A DNA stretch of 17,415 nucleotides from an uncultured Mordavella sp. (GTDB lineage: Bacteria; Bacillota; Clostridia; Lachnospirales; Lachnospiraceae). Within the stretch, counting starts at the first letter, position 1. Every line of letters starts with the position of its first letter. This document shows, piece by piece, positions 1 through 7,196 of this stretch. Location: NCBI GenBank assembly GCA_902406105.1, contig CABPCP010000059.1, positions 1 to 17,415 on the forward strand, written 5' to 3'. A model generated the notes under the pieces. That model worked only from the letters and a program-made list of their open reading frames with translations. It did not search any database and was not told where the DNA came from. The translations under genes were made by a program, and so were the position numbers.

Positions 1-1069
1 GTACACATGTCTCCAGCGTCTGCTTTCCGTGCATGTCCGTCTGCCGCAAATGGGCGTCCGAATCACCAGTATGTCTGCTTCCCTTTTTCAGCAGAGACAT
101 GGGCGGAAAATGGTAGGCTTTCCTGGGCTTGGCCGCATCTGCCGCAATCGAGGCCGCCACTCCGGAAGTCTCCGCCGCGACGTCTTTCCCCCCGTTTTCT
201 TTTTGTCTCCTGCCTGCCAGGGCTCCGGCCGCCCCTGCCGCGGCTTCCGGCTGGACGGATGAGGGACTGCTTTCCAATGCCGCCTGTTCCTCCCGCGCCG
301 GTTCTTCTGAGATGGTCCAAGGCGGTGTATCTTCTCCCCGGTTGATATGGAATTGAGGTTCCTGGGGCTTCTTAGGTTCTTGCTGTTTTGCCTCTTTTGG
401 TTCCTCAGTAAGTGTGGTATTAAATGACACGCCTTCTACATGACGGTCGCTGCGTCTGGGTTTCCCGGGATTGGTTTTCTGCAGGGCTTCCTTTTCCTTC
501 CGCCGTTCTCTGGCTTCCTCTCTCCGCCTGGCCGCGTCTTCCCGCGCCCGTCCATAAGCTTTGCTGCTTTTATCCTGAACCCCCTGGAGGATGGATTTTC
601 CCGTAATGATCACAATACAGATGATCGCCAGGATAATGACGATCACATATGTACCGGCAGTTCCCACCGCCGGAACCAGAACTCTGGTCAAGAGGCCGCC
701 CCCCTGGCCGCCCGCCTCGTCCAGCAGCTCAAACAGCGTACACGCAAGGACCGTCAGGACGATCCCCGCCCCTACTTTCAGATAAGCGTTGGGGTTCCCT
801 TTATTGGAAACCGTAAAAGCGACCATTCCAAACAACAAAAAAGGCACTGCGTAAGCCGCCCATCCAAGGGCCGCAAATAAGAAATCTGAAATGGCTTCCC
901 CGACAAAACCGCCCATTCCAAAGTTGCTGATCAAGATCAAAAGGCTCACGGCAAGAGAGGCCCAGATCAAAATCTCGCCTCCTACAAAGCTCTGCTCAGT
1001 ATTCTTCTTTTTTGCTTTTGTCTTTGACTTTGTTGATGTACCCCTTTTTTTCCTTGACTTTGCAGCCAT
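1..1069 (-). CDS. FtsK/SpoIIIE-family DNA translocase, N-terminal part (cut by window edge)
   Basis: This is the first 356 codons of a membrane-anchored DNA translocase, the ATP-driven motor that moves chromosomal DNA through the division or sporulation septum. The start is an ATG at 1069 behind an AAGGGGG ribosome-binding site. A Lys/Arg-rich start (residues 1-22) precedes about four hydrophobic segments (roughly 31-50, 63-88, 98-118, 130-158). A charged Arg/Glu stretch and a Pro/Glu/Ala-rich linker (about 160-318) follow. The read ends in an FPPMSLLKK-type motif near residue 325, the conserved entry to the FtsK alpha domain. The motor domain with its Walker motifs lies outside the window, so FtsK cannot be told from SpoIIIE here. 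It follows tepA with its own promoter, and this tepA-ftsK/spoIIIE order is common in Firmicutes. Family assignment rests on topology, the PPxSLL motif and the neighbour. Confidence 0.85.
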   Translation of the reverse strand, partial: MAAKSRKKRGTSTKSKTKAKKKNTEQSFVGGEILIWASLAVSLLILISNFGMGGFVGEAISDFLFAALGWAAYAVPFLLFGMVAFTVSNKGNPNAYLKVGAGIVLTVLACTLFELLDEAGGQGGGLLTRVLVPAVGTAGTYVIVIILAIICIVIITGKSILQGVQDKSSKAYGRAREDAARRREEARERRKEKEALQKTNPGKPRRSDRHVEGVSFNTTLTEEPKEAKQQEPKKPQEPQFHINRGEDTPPWTISEEPAREEQAALESSPSSVQPEAAAGAAGALAGRRQKENGGKDVAAETSGVAASIAADAAKPRKAYHFPPMSLLKKGSRHTGDSDAHLRQTDMHGKQTLETCV

Positions 1070-1108
1070 GATATTCCCCCTTAATTACCTTATGGCAATA
1101 CTATTATT

Positions 1109-1137
1109 AGTATAGCATTTTTGAAAAAAGCTGTCAT
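1109..1137 (-). promoter_or_regulatory. Sigma-A-type promoter of ftsK/spoIIIE
   Basis: On the minus strand, a -35 box ATGACA (1137-1132) and a -10 box TATACT (1114-1109) are separated by exactly 17 nt. The first base of the -35 box overlaps the last base of the tepA stop codon. The ftsK start codon lies about 40 nt downstream of the -10 box. A short inverted repeat, ATACTA-4 nt-TAGTAT, covers the -10 region and could be an operator or chance. Confidence 0.6.
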
Positions 1138-1835
1138 TACCTATTTTCCCAGTTTTTCTCACGCTCCTTCCGGATCATTTCGTGCAATTTATTCAGGGCC
1201 TGGCTCATTCCGCCCACTTCATCGATCAAGCCTTCTTTGACCGCCTCTTCGCCCTCCAGAAGCGTGCCTACGTCTTTTACTAATTCTGTGGGATTCAGCA
1301 TCAGTTCCTCGATCCTTTCTTTGCTCATTTTGGAATGATCCGCCAGGAAACGGGTGATCCGGTCCTGGGTCCGGACCATATTGCGCAGGCTCTGGGGGAC
1401 TCCGATGAACATGCCGTTGGAGCGGACCGGATGGATGATCATGGTCCCGCTCGGCACGATAAAAGAATACTTGGCGGACACCGCCAGAGGCCCGCCGATG
1501 GAATGGCTCCCCCCTAAGACCAGGGATACGGTGGGTTTGCTGAGAGACGCGATCATCTCCGCAATAGACAGCCCCGCCTCCACATCTCCGCCAAGAGTAT
1601 TTAAAAGCACCAGAACGCCGTCGATCTCTGTGCTGTCTTCCACTTCCGCCAGCATAGGCAGTAAATGTTCATACTTGGTGGACTTTGTGTTTCCGGAAAC
1701 CGCTTCATGTCCCTCGATCTCACCAATGATCGTCAGAAGTTTGATCCTGTGTCCTTTCTTCCCGTCCTCCAGGTCCAAACTTCCCGTCTCTTTGATCTCC
1801 TGGTTCTGCTTCTCTTCCAGATTTTCATTTTCCAT
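1137..1835 (-). CDS. tepA: TepA-type ClpP-like serine protease
   Basis: A 232-residue ClpP-fold protein of the TepA (translocation-enhancing protein) subgroup. The nucleophile Ser lies in GGSHSIGGP (Ser112), which replaces the GxSMG of true ClpP. The catalytic His lies in MIIHPVRSNG (His135), and the LNTLGGDVEAG loop (about 79-88) matches the ClpP oxyanion loop. The third catalytic residue was not assigned with certainty. An acidic, low-complexity N-terminus of about 30 residues precedes the fold; no signal peptide is visible. In Bacillus, TepA has been linked to protein secretion and turnover of spore proteins, and it sits next to spoIIIE, as here. The start ATG at 1835 has a GGAGGTG Shine-Dalgarno 8 nt upstream, but this lies in the 3' arm of a terminator-like hairpin (see 1836-1877). 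Family is certain; substrate is unknown. Confidence 0.92.
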   Translation of the reverse strand: MENENLEEKQNQEIKETGSLDLEDGKKGHRIKLLTIIGEIEGHEAVSGNTKSTKYEHLLPMLAEVEDSTEIDGVLVLLNTLGGDVEAGLSIAEMIASLSKPTVSLVLGGSHSIGGPLAVSAKYSFIVPSGTMIIHPVRSNGMFIGVPQSLRNMVRTQDRITRFLADHSKMSKERIEELMLNPTELVKDVGTLLEGEEAVKEGLIDEVGGMSQALNKLHEMIRKEREKNWENR

Positions 1836-1877
1836 AAAAAAGACACCTCCATACCTTTTTGATTAGTATGGAGGTGT
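1836..1877 (-). terminator. metY terminator hairpin that also sequesters the tepA Shine-Dalgarno
   Basis: On the minus strand a perfect 12-bp stem, ACACCTCCATAC (1877-1866) and GTATGGAGGTGT (1854-1843), encloses an 11-nt loop. It is followed by C and six T residues that end exactly at the tepA start codon. It begins 10 nt after the metY stop codon. The shape is that of an intrinsic terminator, but the 3' arm contains the tepA ribosome-binding site GGAGGTG. Transcripts that read through from metY would therefore have an occluded tepA start. Confidence 0.75.
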
Positions 1878-1887
1878 TCCCTGTATT

Positions 1888-3168
1888 TTATACCTGTTCC
1901 AAGGCCTGCTTAAGATCAGCAATGATATCCTCAATATTCTCGATCCCTACGCTGAAACGGATCAGATCCGGCTGTACTCCGGCTTCCTGAAGTTCTTTAT
2001 CATTCATCTGCCGGTGGGTATGGCTGGCAGGATGGAGCACACAGCTTCTGGCATCTGCCACATGGGTCACGATCGCGATCATCTTTAAGGCATCCATCAT
2101 GCGTACCGCCGCGTCTCTTCCGCCTTTCAGGCCAAAGGTGATGACGCCGCAGGTGCCATTGGGAAGATATTTCTGAGCCAGATCATAGTACTTATCTCCC
2201 GGAAGGGCCGGTGTGCTCACCCAGGCGACCTTCTCGTGGCTCTGCAGGTACTTGGCCGCCTTCTTAGCATTCTCGCAGTGGCGTTCCATTCTCAGATGGA
2301 GGGTCTCCAGTCCCAGATTCAAAAGGAACGCGTTCTGCGGAGACTGGATCGACCCCAGATCTCTCATCAACTGCGCCGTTGCTTTTGTGATATATGCCAT
2401 TTTCCCAAATTTCTGAGTATAGACGATTCCATGATAAGTCTCGTCTGGTGTGGTAAGCCCCGGGAATTTGTCGCTGTAAGCGTCCCAGTCAAAATTGCCG
2501 CTGTCTACAATGGCTCCCCCAACGCAGGAAGCGTGGCCGTCCATGTACTTTGTGGTAGAGTGGGTAACAATGTCAGCGCCCCACTCAAAAGGCCGGCAGT
2601 TGATCGGTGTGGCAAAGGTATTGTCCACAATAAACGGTACGCCGTGCGCATGGGCCGCTTTCGCGAATTTCTCCAGATCCAGCACAACTAAAGCAGGATT
2701 GGCAATGGTCTCTCCAAATACCGCTTTGGTATTTTCCTGAAACGCGGCGTTTAATTCTTCCTCTGTACAGTCTGGATCGATAAAGGTAGCATCCACGCCC
2801 ATTTTCTTAATGGTATGGGCATAGAGGTTATAAGTACCGCCATAAAGAGCGGATGCGCATACAATGTGGTCCCCTGCCTGGACAATATTCATGATCGCGT
2901 AAAAATTTGCCGCCTGGCCGGAGGAAGTGAGCATCGCCGCTACTCCGCCTTCCAAAGCGCAGATTTTGGCAGCTACCGCATCGTTGGTTGGATTCTGCAG
3001 ACGGGTATAGAAATAACCCGATTCCTCCAAATCGAACAAACGCCCCATCTGCTCGCTTGTGCTGTATTTAAATGTGGTGCTCTGATAGATGGGGAGAACC
3101 CTTGGCTCTCCGTTTCCAGGCTCATAGCCGGACTGGATACATTTTGTCTCGATCTTATAATCACTCAT
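1888..3168 (-). CDS. metY: O-acetylhomoserine sulfhydrylase (O-acetylhomoserine aminocarboxypropyltransferase)
   Basis: A 426-residue PLP enzyme of the Cys/Met metabolism family. It would join O-acetyl-L-homoserine and sulfide to give homocysteine and acetate, the direct sulfhydrylation route to methionine. The PLP lysine is Lys207 in THSTTKYMDGH, and the PLP-pyridine Asp is in VDNTFATP (Asp182). The phosphate-contact loop YTRLQNPT (about 54-61) and the MetY-like HPASHTHRQM segment near the C-terminus are present. The length fits MetY (about 425) better than the shorter cystathionine enzymes (about 380-400). An upstream in-frame ATG at 3240 exists, but the start at 3168 is preferred: it has an AGGAGGAAG Shine-Dalgarno, and MSDYKIETKCIQSGYEP is the usual N-terminus. 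The ribosome-binding site overlaps the stop codon of the preceding gene, suggesting coupled translation. No SAM riboswitch or T-box fits between the two genes. Confidence 0.93.
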   Translation of the reverse strand: MSDYKIETKCIQSGYEPGNGEPRVLPIYQSTTFKYSTSEQMGRLFDLEESGYFYTRLQNPTNDAVAAKICALEGGVAAMLTSSGQAANFYAIMNIVQAGDHIVCASALYGGTYNLYAHTIKKMGVDATFIDPDCTEEELNAAFQENTKAVFGETIANPALVVLDLEKFAKAAHAHGVPFIVDNTFATPINCRPFEWGADIVTHSTTKYMDGHASCVGGAIVDSGNFDWDAYSDKFPGLTTPDETYHGIVYTQKFGKMAYITKATAQLMRDLGSIQSPQNAFLLNLGLETLHLRMERHCENAKKAAKYLQSHEKVAWVSTPALPGDKYYDLAQKYLPNGTCGVITFGLKGGRDAAVRMMDALKMIAIVTHVADARSCVLHPASHTHRQMNDKELQEAGVQPDLIRFSVGIENIEDIIADLKQALEQV

Positions 3169-3179
3169 CGAACTTCCTC

Positions 3180-3944
3180 CTAAGCATATAAATATTTTTT
3201 CTTCAGATCCATCACCATATCGGTATACAGATCTTTGCATGTTTCGTTGTCGCCTTTCTCAATACACTGGATACACGGAATCAGGCGGGACTGGTACAAA
3301 TCTTCATATATCTCTTGTCTGTCCTTACGCATATTGATGGCCCATACGATCACCGGAGCCAGATCATAGTATTCCTCCACCAGATTCCGCCCTTCCTGGC
3401 TGTTCATTAAGTAGCCGTCCCGATAGGCTCTGAGTGTCTCTAATTCATAGCAATCATCTGGAAGGGAACGGCTTTCACATACCGCGGTAGTGATATAGCA
3501 CCATTTCCTCTTAAACCCGGCGAAAATATCGTCATAAGTGGCATAGGAAAGGGTCAGAGTGGTAACCTTCTTGTCATTCCATATTTCTACCATCCGCTTA
3601 CACATTTCTATACAGAACTCATCTTTTGTATAAGTAAGGATTGGCATTACATAGACCGCCATATTCATATTGTAATCTACAGCAAGCCGCTCCCGTGTCC
3701 GTTTTGGCTGTTTCATCATCAGTTCTCCCGCGTATTCCGGAATGATGCCTGCCAACTCCTCCAAAAGGGCTTCCCGATTCTCTTCCTCGGTTTCTTCACA
3801 CAGACTTGTGATCTCTGTGATCACATCTTTGAATTGCTTGAATCCTTTTTCGAATAATCCATTGTAGGTTTTCCGGCGGAACGCCTTGACCTTTGTCAGC
3901 ATTTCATCAAAAAGCTGGATCATATCTGTTCTGATCTTCTCCAT
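3180..3944 (-). CDS. Uncharacterised protein with a CFI-box-like motif
   Basis: A 254-residue soluble protein with no enzyme family that I recognise. The most distinctive part is the CYITTAVC motif (149-156), followed by PDDCYELETLRAYRDGYL (162-179) and YYDLAPVIVWAI (192-203). This pattern resembles the C-terminal 'CFI-box' domain found in many Firmicute proteins of unknown role; that link is from memory and not checked. Cysteines are clustered: 111 and 115, 149 and 156, 165, 224 and 227, 236. This would suit metal binding or redox chemistry, but that is inference. The N-terminal third is helical and charged. An internal metY start overlaps its end (metY begins 12 nt after this stop), and a GGAGG Shine-Dalgarno precedes the ATG at 3944. 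It lies between yebC and metY on the same strand. Confidence 0.75.
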   Translation of the reverse strand: MEKIRTDMIQLFDEMLTKVKAFRRKTYNGLFEKGFKQFKDVITEITSLCEETEEENREALLEELAGIIPEYAGELMMKQPKRTRERLAVDYNMNMAVYVMPILTYTKDEFCIEMCKRMVEIWNDKKVTTLTLSYATYDDIFAGFKRKWCYITTAVCESRSLPDDCYELETLRAYRDGYLMNSQEGRNLVEEYYDLAPVIVWAINMRKDRQEIYEDLYQSRLIPCIQCIEKGDNETCKDLYTDMVMDLKKKYLYA

Positions 3945-3976
3945 CCCTGTCCTCCATCTGCCTGTTTGATCATTTC

Positions 3977-4708
3977 TTATTCATCCCAGTTATGGTATAC
4001 ATTCTGGACATCGTCATCTTCTTCCAGCATATCTAATGTCTTCTGGATGTTGGCGATATCTTTTTCATCCGTCAATTCTACGTATGTCTGGGGGATCATA
4101 GTCACTTCTGCCGCGGCCATCCCAATGCCTGCTTCTTCCAGCGCCTCATGAACGGCGCCAAAATCCTCCGGAGCTGTCAGGATCTCGAAACTGTCCTCTT
4201 CCTCTACGAAATCCTCCGCGCCGGCGTCAAGAGCCAGCATCATCAATTCATCAGAATCTCCGTCATACTCTTCTTTATCGATCACAATCTGGCCTTTCTG
4301 ATCGAACATAAAGGAAACGCATCCCGGCGTTCCCACATTGCCATTTCCTTTGGTGAAAGCATGTTTCACATTGGTAGCCGTACGGTTCCGGTTGTCCGTC
4401 AGAGTTTCCACGATGATCGCCGTCCCGTTGGGGCCGTATCCCTCGTATGTAATATGCTCATAATTGGCGGCATTGGCATCTCCGGTCGCCTTCTTGATGT
4501 TTCTTTCAATGGTATCGTTTGGCATGTTATTAGCCTTTGCCTTTGCGATCACATCCCGCAGACGGCTGTTGTTCGCGGGATCCGCGCTTCCGCCTTCCTT
4601 CACGGCTACGGCCAGCTCTTTTCCGATCTTCGTGAATATCTTTCCTTTTGCCGCGTCATTTTTTTCTTTTTTATGTTTGATATTGGCAAATTTTGAATGT
4701 CCTGACAT
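3977..4708 (-). CDS. yebC: YebC/PmpR-family regulator (TACO1-like)
   Basis: A 243-residue member of the YebC/TACO1 family. The N-terminal hallmark [22 protein letters not shown] is intact, followed by [16 protein letters not shown] and the [18 protein letters not shown] segment (about 50-67). [22 protein letters not shown] (about 88-109) opens the second domain. The acidic C-terminal part ([11 protein letters not shown]...) is also typical, and the length matches the family's usual 240-250 residues. Family members were described as DNA-binding regulators; more recent work on YebC/TACO1 proteins points to roles in translating difficult sequences such as proline stretches. Which applies here cannot be read from the sequence. 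An AAGGAGAG ribosome-binding site precedes the ATG, and a promoter lies in the tail of the upstream gene. Confidence 0.95.
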   Translation of the reverse strand: MSGHSKFANIKHKKEKNDAAKGKIFTKIGKELAVAVKEGGSADPANNSRLRDVIAKAKANNMPNDTIERNIKKATGDANAANYEHITYEGYGPNGTAIIVETLTDNRNRTATNVKHAFTKGNGNVGTPGCVSFMFDQKGQIVIDKEEYDGDSDELMMLALDAGAEDFVEEEDSFEILTAPEDFGAVHEALEEAGIGMAAAEVTMIPQTYVELTDEKDIANIQKTLDMLEEDDDVQNVYHNWDE

Positions 4709-4753
4709 CTCTTCTCTCTCCTTGTCCTTTACTTTTTCTGTCGCACGTGTTCT

Positions 4754-4782
4754 ATTCTAGCACTCTTCCGGCAGTTTTTCAA
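4754..4782 (-). promoter_or_regulatory. Sigma-A-type promoter for yebC
   Basis: On the minus strand, TTGAAA (4782-4777) and TAGAAT (4759-4754) are separated by 17 nt. The -35 box lies in the last codons of the CBS-domain gene and the -10 box covers its stop codon. The yebC start follows 45 nt after the -10 box, so yebC and the genes after it can be transcribed apart from the genes upstream. Confidence 0.5.
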
Positions 4783-5554
4783 TCTTTACCGACTGGATCG
4801 TATTGTTCTCCACAGACAGGACGGTGAAGCGATAACCTTCGTATTCCACCACGCAGTGCTCTTCTTCGGAAGGAATCCGGTCCAGCTGATCGATGAGGAA
4901 TCCATTGACTGTCTCATATTCCTCTGTCTCAAACTGGATAGGCAGCACCTCTTCTAAATCTTCCAGATCCGTCATTCCCTGTACTTTCAGGCTGCCGTCC
5001 GCCAGCGTCAGGATCATCTCTTCCTCCTGGTCATGCTCGTCCAGGATATTCCCTACAATTTCCTCCAGGATGTCTTCCATGGCCACCAAGCCGGAGGTCT
5101 GTCCATATTCGTCCAGGACGATGACCACATGGTTTTTCTGAGCCTGCATTTCTTTAAACAGTACATCAATGCTCTTTGTCTCGGGGACAAAGGTCACTGG
5201 TCTTATGTATTCTTTCAATTGCTCCACAGGAACCTGGCGCAGCTCTTCCTGTATATAACAGGAAGCCGCCTCCCTAAGATGGAGAAAACCGATGATCTCA
5301 TCAATATCCTCATGATAGATGGGAAATCTGGAGAAACTTTCCCCAAGCATGAATTTGAACGCATCTTCTAAAGACTCTTCCCCATCGATCGCTACAATAT
5401 TCTTCCGGTGGGTCATGATATCCCTCGCGTCCTTATCCAGATACCGGAAAATATTCTGGATCAGACTGGCAGCCTCTTTTTGGGTACTCTCATCCATTTC
5501 TTCCTCCACCTGGAATACCCGCTTCATTCTTTGAAATAAACTGTCCTCTTCCAT
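4757..5554 (-). CDS. Soluble CBS-pair and CorC/HlyC-domain protein
   Basis: A 265-residue protein with two CBS motifs (about 44-100 and 115-172) and a C-terminal CorC/HlyC transporter-associated domain (about 183-262). The motif VLDEYGQTSGLVAMEDILEE (147-166) is the hallmark of the second CBS repeat in CorC-type proteins. SRFPIYHEDIDEIIGFLHLR (75-94) marks the first. No membrane segment is present, so this is the soluble, CorC-like form without the DUF21 membrane domain. CBS pairs bind adenine nucleotides, and relatives are tied to magnesium or cobalt efflux; both are family knowledge, not visible here. A Shine-Dalgarno-like AAAGGAG lies about 16 nt before the ATG, an unusually long gap, and no in-frame start lies closer. 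Codon 10 is a second Met without a better site. Confidence 0.9.
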   Translation of the reverse strand: MEEDSLFQRMKRVFQVEEEMDESTQKEAASLIQNIFRYLDKDARDIMTHRKNIVAIDGEESLEDAFKFMLGESFSRFPIYHEDIDEIIGFLHLREAASCYIQEELRQVPVEQLKEYIRPVTFVPETKSIDVLFKEMQAQKNHVVIVLDEYGQTSGLVAMEDILEEIVGNILDEHDQEEEMILTLADGSLKVQGMTDLEDLEEVLPIQFETEEYETVNGFLIDQLDRIPSEEEHCVVEYEGYRFTVLSVENNTIQSVKIEKLPEEC

Positions 5555-5579
5555 TGTGATTTTCTTTCGACTCCTTTTT

Positions 5580-5933
5580 CTATGTATGAAGCTCGAAGCT
5601 GATCTTCAAGGCTTCATCAATTTTTCTCATGATTTCTCTGTCCAAGTGGCAGACCTGCTCTTTCAGCCGCTGTTTATCGATCGTTCTGATCTGTTCCAGC
5701 AGGACGACCGAATTCTTCACGATCTGATACCTTTTCGCGTCAATCTCCACATGGGTGGGCAGTTTGGCTTTGTTCATCCGCGATGTGATCGCCGCGCAGA
5801 TCACAGTTGGGCTGTGTCTGTTCCCCACATCATTTTGTATGATCAATACCGGCCTCACTCCGCCCTGTTCCGATCCCACTACCGGACTTAAATCCGCGTA
5901 AAAAATATCGCCGCGCCTTACCTGCACCTTCAT
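5580..5933 (-). CDS. mazF: MazF/NdoA-type endoribonuclease toxin (no adjacent antitoxin)
   Basis: A 117-residue MazF/PemK-family mRNA interferase, very close to the Bacillus NdoA (EndoA) type. [20 protein letters not shown], then [10 protein letters not shown], then [10 protein letters not shown] and KLPTHVEID are all present. The residues matching the catalytic Arg and Thr of the Bacillus enzyme are Arg27 and Thr50. [13 protein letters not shown] (78-90) is the usual C-terminal signature. The enzyme would cut single-stranded RNA at short U-rich sites. In Bacillus the order is alr, antitoxin gene, ndoA. Here mazF follows alr after only 83 bp, which cannot hold the roughly 90-codon antitoxin. 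The Shine-Dalgarno is weak (GGAAG about 11 nt from the ATG), which may keep expression low. Confidence 0.95.
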   Translation of the reverse strand: MKVQVRRGDIFYADLSPVVGSEQGGVRPVLIIQNDVGNRHSPTVICAAITSRMNKAKLPTHVEIDAKRYQIVKNSVVLLEQIRTIDKQRLKEQVCHLDREIMRKIDEALKISFELHT

Positions 5934-6016
5934 TCACACTCGCTTCCATCTAAGATAAGATTAGTATTTCCATCTTTCTCGGATGTATACAGATACAGGC
6001 TTTTCCCCTGGTTTAT

Positions 6017-7183
6017 TTAACCAAAATAATCCATCTGTTCCACTACTTCGCCGTGACGGATGAACTCTCTGGGAATCCGTTTTCCTAAGTCGCATACAAA
6101 TTCATAGTTGAATCGGCCTGACAGGTCGCTTAAGACTTCAACCGGCAGATGTTCCTCTCCATTTGTCCCCACCAGGGTCACCGGATCTCCAAATTTCACA
6201 TCCTCGATCTCGGTAGCATCCACCATGAACTGATCCATACATACCCGGCCCAAGATCGGCGCCTTTTTCCCATGGATCAGCACATATCCTTTATTGGACA
6301 GGCTCCTTGGGTAACCGTCGCCGTACCCTACCGGAATGGTAGCGATCTTAGTCCGCCTCTTTGTAATATAGGTGCTTCCGTAACTGACAGGGGTTCCCTC
6401 TTCCACCCACTTCACATGCGCCACATGGCTGAGCAACTCCAGGGCAGGTTTCAGCGGAACATTTTCTTTGATCACTTCCTCAGAGGGATAAAGGCCATAA
6501 GTAGAGATCCCCGCCCGGACAAGATCCAGGTTTGCCTCTTTTACATCAATGATCCCAGCGCTGTTGCTGCAGTGATAATACTGGAAAACAACGCCTTTTC
6601 CTTCCAGCCTCTCCTTCATCCAAAGGTAATCCCTGATCTGCTTTTCTGTAAATGTTTTGTCGGTTTCATCTGCTTTCGCGAAATGAGTATAAAGCCCTTC
6701 TAAAGAAAGCCGGGGCAGACAGCTGATTGCTTTAATGGTATCCGCGCTTTCCTCCCGGATCAAAAATCCCAGTCTCGACATTCCTGTATCCAGCTTGATA
6801 TGTACGTAGGCCGTTTTGTCCAGACACCGCGCCGTTTCGCTGATCCCCTCAGCCATTTCTCTGGTGTATACAGTAAACCGCACTTCCTGCCGGATGGCCG
6901 TCTCCCATTGGTCCGGAAAGATGCAGCCAAGCACCAGGATCGGTTTTTCTATGCCGCCTTTGCGAAGGAGGGCCGCCTCGTCCAGCGTTGCCACCGCATA
7001 GCCCCAGATATAATCCTTGGTTTCCAGCATCCGGGCGATCTGTACCGACCCATGGCCATATCCGTCCGTTTTGATCACGGAGATCATGGAGACCCCTTCC
7101 TTTATATTCTTTTTCATCATCTCCATATTGTACTCGATGGCGTCCAGGTCGATTCTTGCACATACTCTGTTGTACTGCTTCAT
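6017..7183 (-). CDS. alr: Alanine racemase
   Basis: A 388-residue PLP-dependent fold-type III racemase that makes D-alanine for peptidoglycan. The PLP lysine is Lys38 in SVIKTDGYGHG (canonical VVKADAYGHG). The catalytic Tyr on the opposite face is Tyr268 in VSYGSTY. KLDTGMSRLGF (130-140), HCSNSAG (204-210), RAGISTYGLYP (223-233), PVGYGDGYPR (284-293) and GRVCMDQFMVD (312-322) are all conserved. It starts 13 nt after the nnrD/E stop codon and precedes mazF, as in Bacillus, where alr and the ndoA toxin genes are linked. It is probably cotranscribed with nnrD/E. Confidence 0.97.
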   Translation of the reverse strand: MKQYNRVCARIDLDAIEYNMEMMKKNIKEGVSMISVIKTDGYGHGSVQIARMLETKDYIWGYAVATLDEAALLRKGGIEKPILVLGCIFPDQWETAIRQEVRFTVYTREMAEGISETARCLDKTAYVHIKLDTGMSRLGFLIREESADTIKAISCLPRLSLEGLYTHFAKADETDKTFTEKQIRDYLWMKERLEGKGVVFQYYHCSNSAGIIDVKEANLDLVRAGISTYGLYPSEEVIKENVPLKPALELLSHVAHVKWVEEGTPVSYGSTYITKRRTKIATIPVGYGDGYPRSLSNKGYVLIHGKKAPILGRVCMDQFMVDATEIEDVKFGDPVTLVGTNGEEHLPVEVLSDLSGRFNYEFVCDLGKRIPREFIRHGEVVEQMDYFG

Positions 7184-7196
7184 GCTCTCACGCTCC

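Noticed and set aside
7..880. Plus-strand open frames at the left edge
   Set aside because: The minus strand carries a continuous 356-codon FtsK/SpoIIIE start with membrane segments and a ribosome-binding site; the plus frames are Pro/Ser/Arg-rich shadows.
3169..3179. SAM riboswitch or T-box before metY
   Set aside because: Only 11 bp lie between the stop of the preceding gene and the metY start, and that gene's coding end shows no such structure.
3169..3240. Upstream start of metY adding 24 residues
   Set aside because: The extension overlaps the preceding gene, lacks a Shine-Dalgarno, and is absent from the usual MetY N-terminus.
4148..4696. Long plus-strand open frame opposite yebC
   Set aside because: It lies wholly antisense to a well-conserved gene, has no ribosome-binding site and shows no family features; the same holds for plus-strand frames at 1354-1866, 2236-2691 and 12125-12790.
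5934..6016. Hidden antitoxin gene between alr and mazF
   Set aside because: The gap is 83 bp and holds only very short frames; a 7-codon frame is the best seen.
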